DNA from: an uncultured Bacilli bacterium
GTDB taxonomy: Bacteria > Bacillota_I > Bacilli_A > RF39 > UBA660
Assembly (NCBI GenBank): GCA_910580185.1
Contig: CAJTWC010000004.1
Location: forward strand, 84,717-148,716
Direction: 5' to 3'
DNA length: 64,000 nt
The notes below the pieces were generated by a model, which saw only the letters and a list, made by a program, of their open reading frames with translations, was not told the DNA's origin and did not search any database. Made by a program: the position numbers and the translations under genes. The stretch's first letter is position 1. Every line of letters starts with the position of its first letter. Positions 42,716-52,875 of this stretch are shown in pieces.

Positions 42716-45700
42716 ATGCAAGGAAAAAAGAAGTATTTTGCACTTATATTATTCTTACTTATAGGTCTTATGGTGTTTACGTTTGCAAACCCAAAAGAAG
42801 ATGAAGAAAAAGAAGATAAAAGAGCAAATACAGGTGAAGTAGTAAAAGAAGATGGTGGTAAAAAAACTACTACTAATAGTAACGTTAGTTTAGTAGATGA
42901 CCAAAACGCAGTAGTATTTAATACTGTTAACGCTGAACGTAATGTTCAAAATGCATTAATAGCTAATACTGTAGCACCTATAAACCAAGTAGAAGATGAT
43001 TCTTATGCTAAGGCTTTAGAAATGGTTAAAAAAGCTGAAGAGTCGTTATTAAAAGGTGACTATGACGGTGCACAACATCTAGTTAATAATTTAGATGATA
43101 GTAATGATAAAACAGCATTACAAGACAGATTAGATAAAGTGTTAAACGCTATTAACGTAAGTGAGTTAGTTGCTAACTTAGAAAAAATGGTTAAGGATGC
43201 AGTTAGTTTAGCAGATATGACTTCTGCTAGAGGTTATAATACATCTAATGATATTGTAAACGCAGTAAGTAAGTTAGAAAACGAAAAGTTAAAAGAAGAA
43301 TTAACTAACCGTTTAAATGATTTAAACGGACTTTTATCTGATGAAGATAGCCCAGTTGTAACTGGAATTAACGATGGTGATGTAGTAAATACATTAGCTA
43401 ACGTAAAAGTAGAAGATGCTAATACATACACTGTTACATTAAATGGTGAAGAGTATGAATTAGGTACTGAATTATCAAAGGATGGCGAATATGAATTAGT
43501 AATCATTGATGCTGCATTTAATGAAACTAAAATCAAGTTTACATATGACACAACTGATCCTAAATTAAACTTTACTAATGGTAGTATAAAAGAAAGTTAT
43601 AAAGTAGAGACAGAAGACAATAACTTTGATCATATAACAATAAAGAATGTTAAGACTGGTGAAGTTATAACAGTTACTCAAAAGGAATATGAATTAACTA
43701 TAGAAAACGCTGATAATTTAAGATTTGATGTAACTGCATATGATAAAGCAGGTAATGCATCTAAAACAAATAACATTTACATTGATAACGTATCACCTAA
43801 AATAGAAGGTATTAGTGATTATACAAATGAAGATGTTAATTTAAAAGTTTCTGATGGAAGCCTAAAATCAGTAGTAATTACTAAAGATTCTGAAGAAATA
43901 GTAAATGAAACATTTGCTAATAACTATAACCCAGTTATAGTGATAAAATATGAAAACGTATTTAAAGAAGAAGGAGCATATACTGTTAAAGCAACAGATA
44001 GAATGGGACACGTAAGTGAAGTTACATTTGTAATTGATAAGACTCCTGCGAAAAGAGTTTATTCAACATTAGATTTTGATAAATCTGGTAAGGCTCCAAC
44101 TGAAATCGATAAAGTAAAATATTATTATATGAAAAATGGAGATAGTGCTATATTTAGAATGCAATTTTCTGAAAAATTAGCAGTAAATCCAACAGTAACT
44201 ATCGGTAATATTAAATTTGAAATAAGTTTAAAAGAAGCAATAGCTGAAAAACAAGGAATTTATGTATATGAAGGTGGATTTACTATCCCAGAAAATGAAA
44301 GTGAATTAGCCGAAGGCATATTGAATATAAAATTATCTAACGTAATAGATTTGGCTGGTAATGAATCAACTGATGAACTTGTTTTGAATCAAACTAAAAC
44401 AAGTAATTCACGTTCTATTATGTATGATAGAACTGCTCCAGTATATGATTCTTTAAGAATAGTTGGTGGAACTTATAATAAAGCAGACAACGCATATTAT
44501 GCTAAAGCTGGTACTAAAGTTTATGTATATGTAACATTTAAAGAAAAGCTTGAAAAAGCACCTATTTTAAAAATAAATGATAAAGAATATGAAATGAATG
44601 TTGTTCATGCAGATAAAGGAAACTATCAATATTATTCTAATAAAGTTACAGCTGATGATTTAGAAGATGGTGTAGTCAACTTTGAAGTATATGGATATGC
44701 TGATAAGGCTGGTAACATTGGTAAAACATTAACTAATGAAGATATTACATTAGGTTCTCAAAGTAAAGTAATCGTTGATAAAGTAGCTCCTGAATATAAA
44801 TATTTAAGAGTACTTAGAATTAAACCTAATAGTAGTAAATATGCTAAGAATGGTGATACTATTAGAGTTTTAGCTTACTTTGAAGAAGAGTTAGCTAAAA
44901 CAGCAAAACTAAAAGTAAACGGAAAAGAAGTATCGTTTGGTTCTAAAGGTCTTTACCGTGAAGATATGAAAGTTTATCAATATACAGCAGATTATAAAAT
45001 ACCAGAAAATGAGGATAAATTAGAAGAAGGTATTCTTAAGTTTGAAGTATATGGATACGCTGATAAAGCAGGAAATGTTGGTAAAACATTATCTGAAAAG
45101 GATACTAACTGGAATACTGATAAAGAAGTTATTTATGATAGAACAGCGCCAGTTATTAATACAGTAGGAAAACAAGAAACATATAATAATGTAATGCGTA
45201 TCGAATCAGGAACGCAAATTAGTTTAGATGATATATTAGCAACGGTAACTGATAACGTTGATAATGATAGAAAAATTGAGCCTTATTTAGTAGATTTATT
45301 AATTGGTTCAAAAGAAGAAAACATATATAAATATGATTTCTCAAACGGGCTTAACACTCGCTATGTAGGAAGATATAATATTTATTATAAAGCAACTGAT
45401 AACGCTGGAAATACTAGCGAAGAAGTATTATTGCTTGTAATGAATGATACAACAGCACCAGTAATTACTCTAAATGGTAAAAACACTTTAACATTAGAGT
45501 ATGGTGCTAGTACCTATACCGAAGAGTATGCAACAGTAACTGATAACGTAGATGATCCTAAGTATAATGTTAAACCAGAATACATAAATAAATATACTTT
45601 ATGGGATCCATCAAAAGGTTTTACATTTAAAGGTAGAGTAGATAGTATTAATACAAATGAAATCGGTACGTATATATTATATTATACAGCTAAAGATTCA

Positions 45701-46447
45701 CATGGAAACGTAGCTAAAACCATATCAAGAACAGTTCATGTTAAAGATACTACAGTACCAACTGCAACTATAACTTATTCAGAATTAGAATATGGTAATG
45801 TTGTTGCAACGTTAAAGGCATCTGAAGCTATATATACTCCAAGTGGTTGGAAGATGGTAAATGCACAAGTATATCAAAAAACATATAACAAAAATATTGA
45901 AGAAACTATAGAAATGAAAGACTTGCGTGGAAATAAAGGAAACGTAATGGTAAGTATTCAAAATATCCCTGAAAATCTACCAACTGCAGAAGTTAAATAT
46001 TCAACTACTAAATTAACAAATGGTGATGTAAAAGTTACAATAACAGCATCTGAAAATATAACTATGCCGAACTCAAAAGGTTGGTATGCAGACGGAAGAG
46101 CACATATATATTCCAAAATATTTAAGGAAAATGCAACTGAAGTTGTTATAATCGCATCTTATAAAGATGGTGGTGCTAGACAAAGAAAAATCACTATTGC
46201 CGTTAATAACATTGATAAGAATATTCCAACAGCTGAGTTATCTTATAAATTGGAAGATGATGGTAAAGTGGTTGTAACAATTACTGCTAATGAAGCTATT
46301 ACCGTAGATGGAGGAAAACATAAATCAGGTGGAAAGGTTTATACTAAAACATTTGATTCAGTAGATAGATTACCTGAAAAAGTTGAATTTAAAGATTTAG
46401 CTGGAAATGTTGGATCTACTAAAATAGATAAAGCAGCAATAAAATAA
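42716..46447 (+). CDS. Large Ig-like surface protein
   Basis: 1243 residues. N-terminal signal or anchor segment (about 7-25, FALILFLLIGLMVFTFA), a charged linker, a helical region (about 90-215), and then repeated Ig-like beta modules, several with the NVDN/DxTxP pattern: about 220-340, 340-445, two or three YDRTAP/VDKVAP modules (about 570-830) of similar sequence, and two DUF5011-like modules with TVTDNVD (about 845-1010), then three short beta repeats with TxEASEAI / TASENITM / TANEAI. No LPXTG, S-layer or cell-wall-binding motif is seen at the C-terminus, so attachment would be by the N-terminal segment. Probably an adhesin or cell-envelope spacer; function inferred. Confidence 0.85.
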   Translation: MQGKKKYFALILFLLIGLMVFTFANPKEDEEKEDKRANTGEVVKEDGGKKTTTNSNVSLVDDQNAVVFNTVNAERNVQNALIANTVAPINQVEDDSYAKALEMVKKAEESLLKGDYDGAQHLVNNLDDSNDKTALQDRLDKVLNAINVSELVANLEKMVKDAVSLADMTSARGYNTSNDIVNAVSKLENEKLKEELTNRLNDLNGLLSDEDSPVVTGINDGDVVNTLANVKVEDANTYTVTLNGEEYELGTELSKDGEYELVIIDAAFNETKIKFTYDTTDPKLNFTNGSIKESYKVETEDNNFDHITIKNVKTGEVITVTQKEYELTIENADNLRFDVTAYDKAGNASKTNNIYIDNVSPKIEGISDYTNEDVNLKVSDGSLKSVVITKDSEEIVNETFANNYNPVIVIKYENVFKEEGAYTVKATDRMGHVSEVTFVIDKTPAKRVYSTLDFDKSGKAPTEIDKVKYYYMKNGDSAIFRMQFSEKLAVNPTVTIGNIKFEISLKEAIAEKQGIYVYEGGFTIPENESELAEGILNIKLSNVIDLAGNESTDELVLNQTKTSNSRSIMYDRTAPVYDSLRIVGGTYNKADNAYYAKAGTKVYVYVTFKEKLEKAPILKINDKEYEMNVVHADKGNYQYYSNKVTADDLEDGVVNFEVYGYADKAGNIGKTLTNEDITLGSQSKVIVDKVAPEYKYLRVLRIKPNSSKYAKNGDTIRVLAYFEEELAKTAKLKVNGKEVSFGSKGLYREDMKVYQYTADYKIPENEDKLEEGILKFEVYGYADKAGNVGKTLSEKDTNWNTDKEVIYDRTAPVINTVGKQETYNNVMRIESGTQISLDDILATVTDNVDNDRKIEPYLVDLLIGSKEENIYKYDFSNGLNTRYVGRYNIYYKATDNAGNTSEEVLLLVMNDTTAPVITLNGKNTLTLEYGASTYTEEYATVTDNVDDPKYNVKPEYINKYTLWDPSKGFTFKGRVDSINTNEIGTYILYYTAKDSHGNVAKTISRTVHVKDTTVPTATITYSELEYGNVVATLKASEAIYTPSGWKMVNAQVYQKTYNKNIEETIEMKDLRGNKGNVMVSIQNIPENLPTAEVKYSTTKLTNGDVKVTITASENITMPNSKGWYADGRAHIYSKIFKENATEVVIIASYKDGGARQRKITIAVNNIDKNIPTAELSYKLEDDGKVVVTITANEAITVDGGKHKSGGKVYTKTFDSVDRLPEKVEFKDLAGNVGSTKIDKAAIK

Positions 46448-46456
46448 ATGTATGTA

Positions 46457-46485
46457 AAGCTAAAAGTAAAATTTTAGCTTTTTTC
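46457..46485 (+). terminator. Terminator of the surface protein gene
   Basis: AGCTAAAA and TTTTAGCT (8-bp stem, 6-base loop) followed by T6. Confidence 0.8.
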
Positions 46486-46537
46486 TTTTGCTTGAATTTT
46501 ATGTATGGTAAAATTAATTATAGTAGAGGTGAAAAAT

Positions 46538-46933
46538 ATGGCTTATGTAAAATATAAAGAGTTAACACAGTATTTTAATTTTAATAAAAAGTTAGATACT
46601 GATAAATTACCTAATTATGTAACGGATTACATAAAAGAAGGAGAAGTTATAAACGCAGCTTATGCAACAACAAGAGATAAATGCGTATTTACTGATAGAA
46701 AACTTATATTATTTGATGTTAGGGGGATTTTTGGAAAAACAAAAAGAATTCATTTTTTTCCATATAAATCAATATCATCAAGCGCAATAGAATATCATGA
46801 AGCAAGCGTAAGTATTATGATGTCAATGGATAGCGGATATCAAGTTAGAATAAACTTTGTTAACTTAACTCCAGAGGGCAAGTCTGATATACGAAAAGTA
46901 TATTTTAAAATGATAGAAAAGATTAATTTGTAA
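46538..46933 (+). CDS. Small bacterial PH-domain protein
   Basis: 131 residues from ATG 46538 (GAGGTGA upstream; the open start at 46505 lacks a site). The pattern ATTRDKCVFTDRKLILFDVRG followed here in two parts (ATTRDKCVFTDRKLI; LFDVRGIFGKTKRI) and FFPYKSISSSAIEYHEAS is that of bPH_3/PH-like small proteins of Firmicutes. They are cytosolic or membrane-attached and have no assigned activity. One-base overlap with the ASCH gene after it (TAATG) suggests coupled translation. Confidence 0.8.
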   Translation: MAYVKYKELTQYFNFNKKLDTDKLPNYVTDYIKEGEVINAAYATTRDKCVFTDRKLILFDVRGIFGKTKRIHFFPYKSISSSAIEYHEASVSIMMSMDSGYQVRINFVNLTPEGKSDIRKVYFKMIEKINL

Positions 46934-47328
46934 TGCGGGTATTAAGTATAAAAGAACCGTTCGCGTCATTAGTTGCACTTGGCATAAAAAAGATAGAAAC
47001 AAGAAGTTGGAAAACTAATTATAGGGGAGAAATATATATTCATGCTAGTTTAACAAAAAGTGTTATAAAAGATGAAAAAAGAAAAGAAAAATTACTTTCT
47101 TTGTTACCTGATAATTATGATTTTAAACAAGGTTATATAATATGTAAAGCATATCTTAAAGATTGTATATACATGGATGAAGAATTTATTAATAAAATAA
47201 AAAAAGAAAAAACTGAATATCTTTGCGGTCATTATGACGTAGGTAGATATGCTTGGGTACTAGAAAATGTAGAATTATTAGATAAAGTAATTCCTGCTAA
47301 AGGAAAACTTGGTATTTGGAATTTTTAG
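46933..47328 (+). CDS. ASCH-domain protein
   Basis: 131 residues. RVLSIKEPFASLVALGIKK and IETRSWKTNYRGEIYIHAS are the ASCH (PUA-like) signature; KGKLGIWNF is the typical end. ASCH proteins bind RNA or modified nucleosides; some are ribonucleases or amidohydrolases for acetylcytidine. Substrate here is unknown. Shares its stop/start with the PH-like gene upstream. Confidence 0.88.
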   Translation: MRVLSIKEPFASLVALGIKKIETRSWKTNYRGEIYIHASLTKSVIKDEKRKEKLLSLLPDNYDFKQGYIICKAYLKDCIYMDEEFINKIKKEKTEYLCGHYDVGRYAWVLENVELLDKVIPAKGKLGIWNF

Positions 47329-47357
47329 GAAGAAAAATAATTATTATCTTCCTTTTT
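47328..47357 (+). terminator. Terminator after the ASCH gene
   Basis: GGAAGA and TCTTCC with a 12-13-base AT loop, followed by T6. Confidence 0.75.
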
Positions 47358-47421
47358 TCTACTAATAAGTTTATAATTGTTAGTAGAGTAAAAGAATAAA
47401 ATAGAAATTGGGTGATATTAT

Positions 47422-48816
47422 ATGAAAAAAACAAAGATTATATGTACGATTGGACCAAGTAGTTATGATGTAGATGTTATGACTAAGATGGTATTAAGCG
47501 GGATGGATGTTGCCAGGATAAACTTTTCTCATGCTACTATAGAAGAAAGAAAAAAAGTTATTTCAGCAGTTAAAAAAATAAGAAAGACTACTGGAAAAAA
47601 CATAGGAATATTATATGATACAAAAGGTCCAGAATTTAGATGCGGTTTGATGAAGGACGGAGAAATTAATCTAATTGATGGAGATACTATTAGAATTGTA
47701 AAAGATGAAGTTTTAGGAGATACTAATAGGATAAGCGTTAATCATCCAAATGTTATTTCTCATATTAAAATAAAAGATAACCTTTTAATTAATGATGGTT
47801 TGGTTAAATTAGAAGTTATAGGAAAAGATAAAACTGGATTAATATGTAAAATAATAACAGGTGGAATATTAAAAGATAGAAAGAGTATAAGTGTTCCAGG
47901 ACGTGACTTGAAAATACCATTTATAAATGCTGATGACTTAGAAGATATTTTATATGCAATCAATAACGAGGCTGATTTTATTGCATTATCTTTTGTTTCA
48001 TCAAAAAAAGATGTATTAATGGTACGAAACATACTAAAAGAAAATAATAGTAACGCGTTATTAATTTCTAAAATAGAAAGTAAAATGGGCGTTGATAACA
48101 TAAAAGAAATAGTAAGTGTATCAGATGGTGTTATGGTTGCACGTGGTGATTTAGGTGTTGAAGTTGATATGGAAAAGGTTCCTTTCATTCAAAAAGAAAT
48201 CATAAATGAATGTAGAAAAAAAGGAAAAATAGCGATTGTTGCAACTGAAATGTTAGAATCAATGACTAATAACCCAAGACCAACAAGAGCTGAAATATCG
48301 GATGTTGCTAACTCTGTTTTAAATGGAACTGATGCTGTTATGTTAAGCGCAGAAACAACGATAGGTAAATATCCGGTAGAAACTGTTAAAACAATGAGTA
48401 ATATATGTATATCTGCTGAAGATTATTTAGATTATGATGTTGATTTTAAACAAATAAAAAAAGATATTAAAAATGCTATATCATCAAGTACGGTAGAAAC
48501 TGCTAATATTATTTCATCTAAGTTAATAGTTGCTGCTACAATGTCTGGTAAAACCGCGAAGGTAATTAGTAACCTAAGAAGTAATTGTCCGGTATTAGCT
48601 ACTTGTACATCGGATAAAGTTGCAAGGAGTTTAGCTTTATCATTTGGTGTATACCCAAAGGTAACTAATGTGTATGATACGACTGACGAAATAGTAAATG
48701 ATGCTATACGTAATGCCAAGAAATTTATGAAATTAAAGAAAGATGATTATATAATAATAACAGGTGCATTTCCTAAAAATAGTCCAACTAATTTTATGAA
48801 AATTGAAAAAATATAA
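47422..48816 (+). CDS. pyk: Pyruvate kinase
   Basis: Final step of glycolysis: phosphoenolpyruvate and ADP to pyruvate and ATP, cytosolic. 464 residues, without the C-terminal PEP-utilizer-like extension found in Bacillus. Motifs: KIICTIGPSS, MDVARINFSHA, LYDTKGPEFR, the B-domain (about 70-165), ISKIESKMGVDNIKEI with the catalytic Lys, VARGDLGVEVD, ATEMLESMTNNPRPTRAE (the family signature), and SAETTIGKYP. Single gene. With pflB at the other end of the window it agrees with a sugar-fermenting life style. Confidence 0.97.
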   Translation: MKKTKIICTIGPSSYDVDVMTKMVLSGMDVARINFSHATIEERKKVISAVKKIRKTTGKNIGILYDTKGPEFRCGLMKDGEINLIDGDTIRIVKDEVLGDTNRISVNHPNVISHIKIKDNLLINDGLVKLEVIGKDKTGLICKIITGGILKDRKSISVPGRDLKIPFINADDLEDILYAINNEADFIALSFVSSKKDVLMVRNILKENNSNALLISKIESKMGVDNIKEIVSVSDGVMVARGDLGVEVDMEKVPFIQKEIINECRKKGKIAIVATEMLESMTNNPRPTRAEISDVANSVLNGTDAVMLSAETTIGKYPVETVKTMSNICISAEDYLDYDVDFKQIKKDIKNAISSSTVETANIISSKLIVAATMSGKTAKVISNLRSNCPVLATCTSDKVARSLALSFGVYPKVTNVYDTTDEIVNDAIRNAKKFMKLKKDDYIIITGAFPKNSPTNFMKIEKI

Positions 48817-48818
48817 TA

Positions 48819-48847
48819 AAACAAATCTAATGGTAGGTTTGTTTTTT
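48819..48847 (+). terminator. Terminator of pyk
   Basis: AACAAATCTA paired with TAGGTTTGTT (with one mismatch or wobble), followed by T6. Confidence 0.75.
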
Positions 48848-48918
48848 ATTATTTAAATGATATAATTATTATAGATTTTATAGAAGATTATGATTATTTT
48901 AATGAAGGAAAGAAGATT

Positions 48919-49437
48919 ATGCTTTATAAGAGTTATTATAATTCTCCACTTGGTAAAATTTTATTAGTTAGTAAATCAAATAAACTAGTTGGATTATGGT
49001 TAGAAGGCCAAAAGCATTATTTAGGAAAAATAAAAGATGATTTAATTTTAAATGATGAAGAACCTATTTTGCTAAAAACAAAACTTTGGTTAGATGATTA
49101 TTTCAATGAAAAGAAGCCAGATATCAATAGAATTGAGTTAGATTTAATTGGAACTGATTTTCAAAAAATGGTATGGGAAGAATTACTTAGAATTCCTTAT
49201 GGAAAAGTTATAACTTATAAAGAGGTTGCTATTAAAATAGCAAAGAAGTTAAATAAAAAGGTTATGTCTTTTAGAGCGGTAGGTTCTGCCGTAGGAAAAA
49301 ATCCCATATCAATTATTATTCCGTGTCATAGGGTTATTGGATCAAATGGAAAACTAACTGGTTATGCAGGAGGAATTGATAAAAAAATAAAATTATTAGA
49401 GCACGAAGGAATTAAAGTTAAAAATAAGAATGATTAA
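48919..49437 (+). CDS. ogt: Methylated-DNA-protein-cysteine methyltransferase
   Basis: 172 residues. Suicidal repair protein that takes the methyl group of O6-methylguanine onto its own cysteine. Active site IIPCHRVIG (Cys136), preceded by GKVITYKEVA and FRAVGSAVGKNP, followed by GYAGGIDKK. The N-terminal domain is short as in Ogt. An extended -10 TGATATAAT lies near 48856-48864. It is followed after 14 bases by the tag gene, giving an alkylation-repair operon. Confidence 0.96.
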   Translation: MLYKSYYNSPLGKILLVSKSNKLVGLWLEGQKHYLGKIKDDLILNDEEPILLKTKLWLDDYFNEKKPDINRIELDLIGTDFQKMVWEELLRIPYGKVITYKEVAIKIAKKLNKKVMSFRAVGSAVGKNPISIIIPCHRVIGSNGKLTGYAGGIDKKIKLLEHEGIKVKNKND

Positions 49438-49451
49438 AAAAAGGTGGTAAT

Positions 49452-50021
49452 ATGGATAATAAAAAAAGATGTTTTTGGTGCAATTTAAATAATCCATTAT
49501 ATGTAGATTACCATGATAATGAATGGTGTAGACCTCGCTTTGACGATGATTATTTATTTGAAATGTTAATACTAGAGTCTTTTCAAGCGGGACTTTCTTG
49601 GGAATGTGTGCTTAACAAAAGAAAAACTTTTAAAAATGCTTTTGATAACTTTGATGTTAATAAAATAGCTAATTATAAAGAAGAAAAGATAAATGAATTA
49701 TTATCAAATAAAGATATAATAAGAAACAAATTAAAGATAAACGCATCAGTTAATAACGCTAAAATTTTTATAGAAATTAAGAGGCAATATGGTAGTTTTT
49801 ACAATTATTTAAAAACGTTCACTAAAGATAAAATAATTTATGAAAATGACAAGACTAGAAATTCTTTATCAGATAGTATTTCTAATGATTTGAAAAAAAG
49901 AGGTATGAAGTTTGTTGGAACAACTATTATTTATTCTTATTTGCAAGCGATAGGTATTATATACTCACATGATAAGACCTGCTTTTTATATAAAGAGAAT
50001 AATAGTAAAATAATTTTATAG
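49452..50021 (+). CDS. tag: DNA-3-methyladenine glycosylase I
   Basis: 189 residues. Removes 3-methyladenine from DNA. Signature CFWCNLNNPLYVDYHDNEWC (N-terminal Cys and His zinc ligands), FEMLILESFQAGLSWECVL, and C-terminal GTTIIYSYLQAIGIIYSHDK with the usual His and Cys (C at KTCF) ligands. GGTGG precedes the ATG. Pairs with ogt upstream. Confidence 0.95.
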   Translation: MDNKKRCFWCNLNNPLYVDYHDNEWCRPRFDDDYLFEMLILESFQAGLSWECVLNKRKTFKNAFDNFDVNKIANYKEEKINELLSNKDIIRNKLKINASVNNAKIFIEIKRQYGSFYNYLKTFTKDKIIYENDKTRNSLSDSISNDLKKRGMKFVGTTIIYSYLQAIGIIYSHDKTCFLYKENNSKIIL

Positions 50022-50093
50022 AAATTGGATAACGAGTATGATATATTATTAGTAGATTAATATAATTTTATTAGAGTAAGGAGTGTTAAAATT

Positions 50094-51107
50094 ATGTTTA
50101 CAAACAAGGCTGTAGAAAAAGAAAGAAAAAAACAAAAGATATTTTTATATATAGGTATTTTATTTATTATTATAATGGGGATATTTTTCTTTTATGGCAA
50201 TAAAGTTGTAGAAGATGCAGAAAAAAATAAAGATAGTATGCATAACGTTATATTAAAAAAAGATAGTGAAAACTTTAATAAAAAAGCATATTTAAATGTA
50301 CATACTACTCCATATAAGTTTGCGGTATATAATGATACAGCTGATGCCTATTACTTCGTTATGGATGATAAGTATATGTATGTTACTTATATGACGTCAG
50401 CAGATTATAACATGCTAAATAAAGAAGACATAAAAACTAATCCAGCAAAAGTAGAAGGTGTTACAAAAAAAACACCAGATGATATTAAGAAGTTAGCTAT
50501 TGATGCATATAACGAAGCTATGGAAAATGAAGAAGATAAACTAACTTTAAATGACTTTGATAATTATTTTGGTTCTATATACTTAGATATGACACAATCA
50601 GACGAGGCGATAGGTGATTTTCAATACTTAATGGGTGTCATATTTGGAATTTTAGGTTTAGTTATGTTCATAATCTTTATAATTTATAAAATGAGTTTTA
50701 AAAAGGGTGTTAAAAAACTAGATTCTAGCGAAATAACAAAAATTGATATGGAAATGAATGATCCAGAAGCATTTTATTACGAAAAAGCACATTTATTTTT
50801 AACTAAAAACTATATAATTAACTTTGCAGGAATATTTAACGTAATTAATTATAAAGATATAATTTGGATATATCCGTTTGTTATGAGAACTAATGGTATT
50901 AAAACAAGTCAAAGCATAATGGTTGTAACAAAAGATGGAAAAGCAAAAAAAGTTGCGGACATAGACGTATTTACCAAGGCTAAAAAAGAAATCTTTGACG
51001 AAATATTTAATACTATTGCATCAAAAAATGATAAAATAATAATTGGTTATGATAAAGAATCTCAAATGAAAGCTAAAGAAGAATTAAAAAAATACAAAAA
51101 TAAATAA
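50094..51107 (+). CDS. Two-segment membrane protein of unknown function
   Basis: 337 residues: membrane segment about 16-36, an extracytoplasmic domain (about 37-175, AYLNVHTTPYKFAVYNDTAD), a second membrane segment (about 180-203), and a cytosolic domain (about 210-337, PH-like beta pattern with TKNYIINFAGIFNVINYKDI). I do not recognise a named family with certainty; DUF6709-like proteins of gut Firmicutes have this layout. AAGGAG precedes the ATG; own terminator. Confidence 0.7.
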   Translation: MFTNKAVEKERKKQKIFLYIGILFIIIMGIFFFYGNKVVEDAEKNKDSMHNVILKKDSENFNKKAYLNVHTTPYKFAVYNDTADAYYFVMDDKYMYVTYMTSADYNMLNKEDIKTNPAKVEGVTKKTPDDIKKLAIDAYNEAMENEEDKLTLNDFDNYFGSIYLDMTQSDEAIGDFQYLMGVIFGILGLVMFIIFIIYKMSFKKGVKKLDSSEITKIDMEMNDPEAFYYEKAHLFLTKNYIINFAGIFNVINYKDIIWIYPFVMRTNGIKTSQSIMVVTKDGKAKKVADIDVFTKAKKEIFDEIFNTIASKNDKIIIGYDKESQMKAKEELKKYKNK

Positions 51108-51114
51108 TAAGTAA

Positions 51115-51144
51115 AACTAACTAAAATATTTTTGGTTAGTTTTT
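51115..51144 (+). terminator. Terminator after the membrane protein gene
   Basis: AACTAAC and GTTAGTT (with extra A/T pairs) followed by T6. Confidence 0.8.
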
Positions 51145-51182
51145 TAATGCATGATATAATAACTTTAAGGAGATATGTGTGT

Positions 51183-51737
51183 ATGAGTTCTATAATTAAT
51201 TATGTATTAAAAATGTTTCCATATATGTTTGGTGTAATACCAGTATTTATAGTTATAAGAATGATATTTTATAAGATAAATAAAAAAAGTAAAGTAAATT
51301 TAAAAAGAGAAGTTTTAATGCTGGTGTTTTTTATGTTTTTAATAGGTCTTTATTCTCAGGCCATAACTGGTAGCTTTAGCATAAAAAATATAAACATAAA
51401 CAAGATAAATGTAGTACCATTCAAAATATTTATCGATACGTATAAAGAAGTATTTGTAAATGGAAATATAAATTATTTCTTAATAAGCTTTTTAGGTAAT
51501 ATAGGTATGTTTATACCAATAGGATTATTAATTCCAGTTATTTGGAAATTAAAAGATAAAATCATTATATTAATAGGCTTTCTTATATCGTTATCGATTG
51601 AAATAAGCCAGTTATTCTTAAATAGAGGAACCGATATAGATGACTTGATATTTAATACGCTAGGTACTATAATAGGTTTAGTAATATATAAAATAATAGA
51701 TAAAGGAAATGATAAAAATGACAATAAAAGAATTTAA
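51183..51737 (+). CDS. VanZ-family membrane protein
   Basis: 184 residues from ATG 51183 (AAGGAGAT at 51168-51175); a longer frame from 51132 would cover the terminator. Four to five membrane segments. The VanZ family signature is seen in PFKIFIDTYKE, LGNIGMFIPIGLLIPVIW, LSIEISQLFLNRGTDIDD and LIFNTLGTIIGLVIY. VanZ proteins give low-level teicoplanin tolerance in enterococci, but most family members have unknown roles in the envelope. TGATATAAT (about 51152) is a likely -10. It overlaps the next gene by 20 bases. Confidence 0.9.
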   Translation: MSSIINYVLKMFPYMFGVIPVFIVIRMIFYKINKKSKVNLKREVLMLVFFMFLIGLYSQAITGSFSIKNININKINVVPFKIFIDTYKEVFVNGNINYFLISFLGNIGMFIPIGLLIPVIWKLKDKIIILIGFLISLSIEISQLFLNRGTDIDDLIFNTLGTIIGLVIYKIIDKGNDKNDNKRI

Positions 51738-52623
51738 GAAGATGTTAAAAAAACAAAATCATCCAATTATGAAAGAAACTTTATGGATGCTAATAATTAC
51801 CATAGTTTATATAATCGGTTTAGGATCACTTCTTTATTTACAATTAAATAAAATCTTGCCCGCTACTATTTCTTTAATTTTTATAGTAATATTAATACTG
51901 ATTGCAATACCTGCGATGATATCAGATTTAAAAAGAGATAAGAAACTAAAGCAAATGCATTTATATTATTTAAAAGAAGATAAGTTACCAGAGGAAAAAG
52001 GAAACGTTAAAATGCTTCAAATGGTACTTGTAAGTCTTATTGTTGCAATCGTTTTAATAAGTTGTTACATTGTTCCAAAATATATATTAAGTGGCGAAAA
52101 AGAAGTAATTAAAAAAAATAATAAAGAAACTTTTGAAGTAACAAGAAATGACGGAGTAGTTATTAAAACAGAGTATTATACCTTTGATAATGACAATTTT
52201 TATTTAAAAATACCAGAAGAATTTAATTCAATGTCTAGTGATTTATTAAACGTTAAATATCCTAATGGGAACGTGCCTACTTACGTATTAACTAATGATG
52301 AAACAACGATAAACGTAGTTGTTAACGTAACAAAAGATAAGATGAATAATGAAAGTATAACGCCTTTTCTTGAAAACATGAAGCAAACACTTTCTACATC
52401 AAGTAAAATAATAGAGTCTAACGTTTACGAAAAAGAAAATCATAATATTGGTGAAATAAAGTTTATTTCTAAAGCAGTTGATACTGATATTTATAATCAT
52501 ATGATAATCTTTTCGGTAGACGATACACTTAGAATAGTAAGTTTTAACTGTACGAAAAAATTAAAAGATAACTGGGAAAGTGTTGGAGAGTTTGTGATAG
52601 ATTCTTTAACGTTTAGGAAATAA
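51718..52623 (+). CDS. Membrane protein with extracytoplasmic PsbP/DcrB-like domain
   Basis: 301 residues from ATG 51718 (AAAGGAAATGAT upstream). Two membrane segments about 22-65, a short basic cytosolic loop, a third segment (about 95-117), then an extracytoplasmic domain (about 125-301) with FYLKIPEEFNSMSSDLLN and TLRIVSFNCTKKLKDNW, patterns seen in small domains that sense or stabilise envelope proteins. No named family is claimed. Overlap with the VanZ gene implies coupled translation. Confidence 0.65.
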   Translation: MTIKEFKKMLKKQNHPIMKETLWMLIITIVYIIGLGSLLYLQLNKILPATISLIFIVILILIAIPAMISDLKRDKKLKQMHLYYLKEDKLPEEKGNVKMLQMVLVSLIVAIVLISCYIVPKYILSGEKEVIKKNNKETFEVTRNDGVVIKTEYYTFDNDNFYLKIPEEFNSMSSDLLNVKYPNGNVPTYVLTNDETTINVVVNVTKDKMNNESITPFLENMKQTLSTSSKIIESNVYEKENHNIGEIKFISKAVDTDIYNHMIIFSVDDTLRIVSFNCTKKLKDNWESVGEFVIDSLTFRK

Positions 52624-52629
52624 TTTAAA

Positions 52630-52875
52630 ATGGAATTATTAGATAACTTGGATAAAATTCATACCACTAAAATGGGTGTAGATAGAATTAAGAAAAACTT
52701 AAAATTAGATACAGAAGATGTTGTTAATTATCTTGTAAACAAAATAAAAAGTTCTAACGCGGTAATAGAAAGAACGGGTAAGAATTGGTATATAAAAGTG
52801 GATGATATAATAATAACTGTAAATGCTTATAGTTATACGATAATAACGGCACATAAACGTAAAAACATTGATTAA
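52630..52875 (+). CDS. DUF3781 protein
   Basis: 81 residues. NLDKIHTTKMGVDRIKKNL and NWYIKVDDIIITVNAYSYTI match the small DUF3781 family, common in gut Firmicutes and with no assigned function. The C-terminus contains the family TIITAHK. It follows the previous gene by 6 bases, with only a weak ribosome site, so it is probably translated by coupling. Confidence 0.88.
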   Translation: MELLDNLDKIHTTKMGVDRIKKNLKLDTEDVVNYLVNKIKSSNAVIERTGKNWYIKVDDIIITVNAYSYTIITAHKRKNID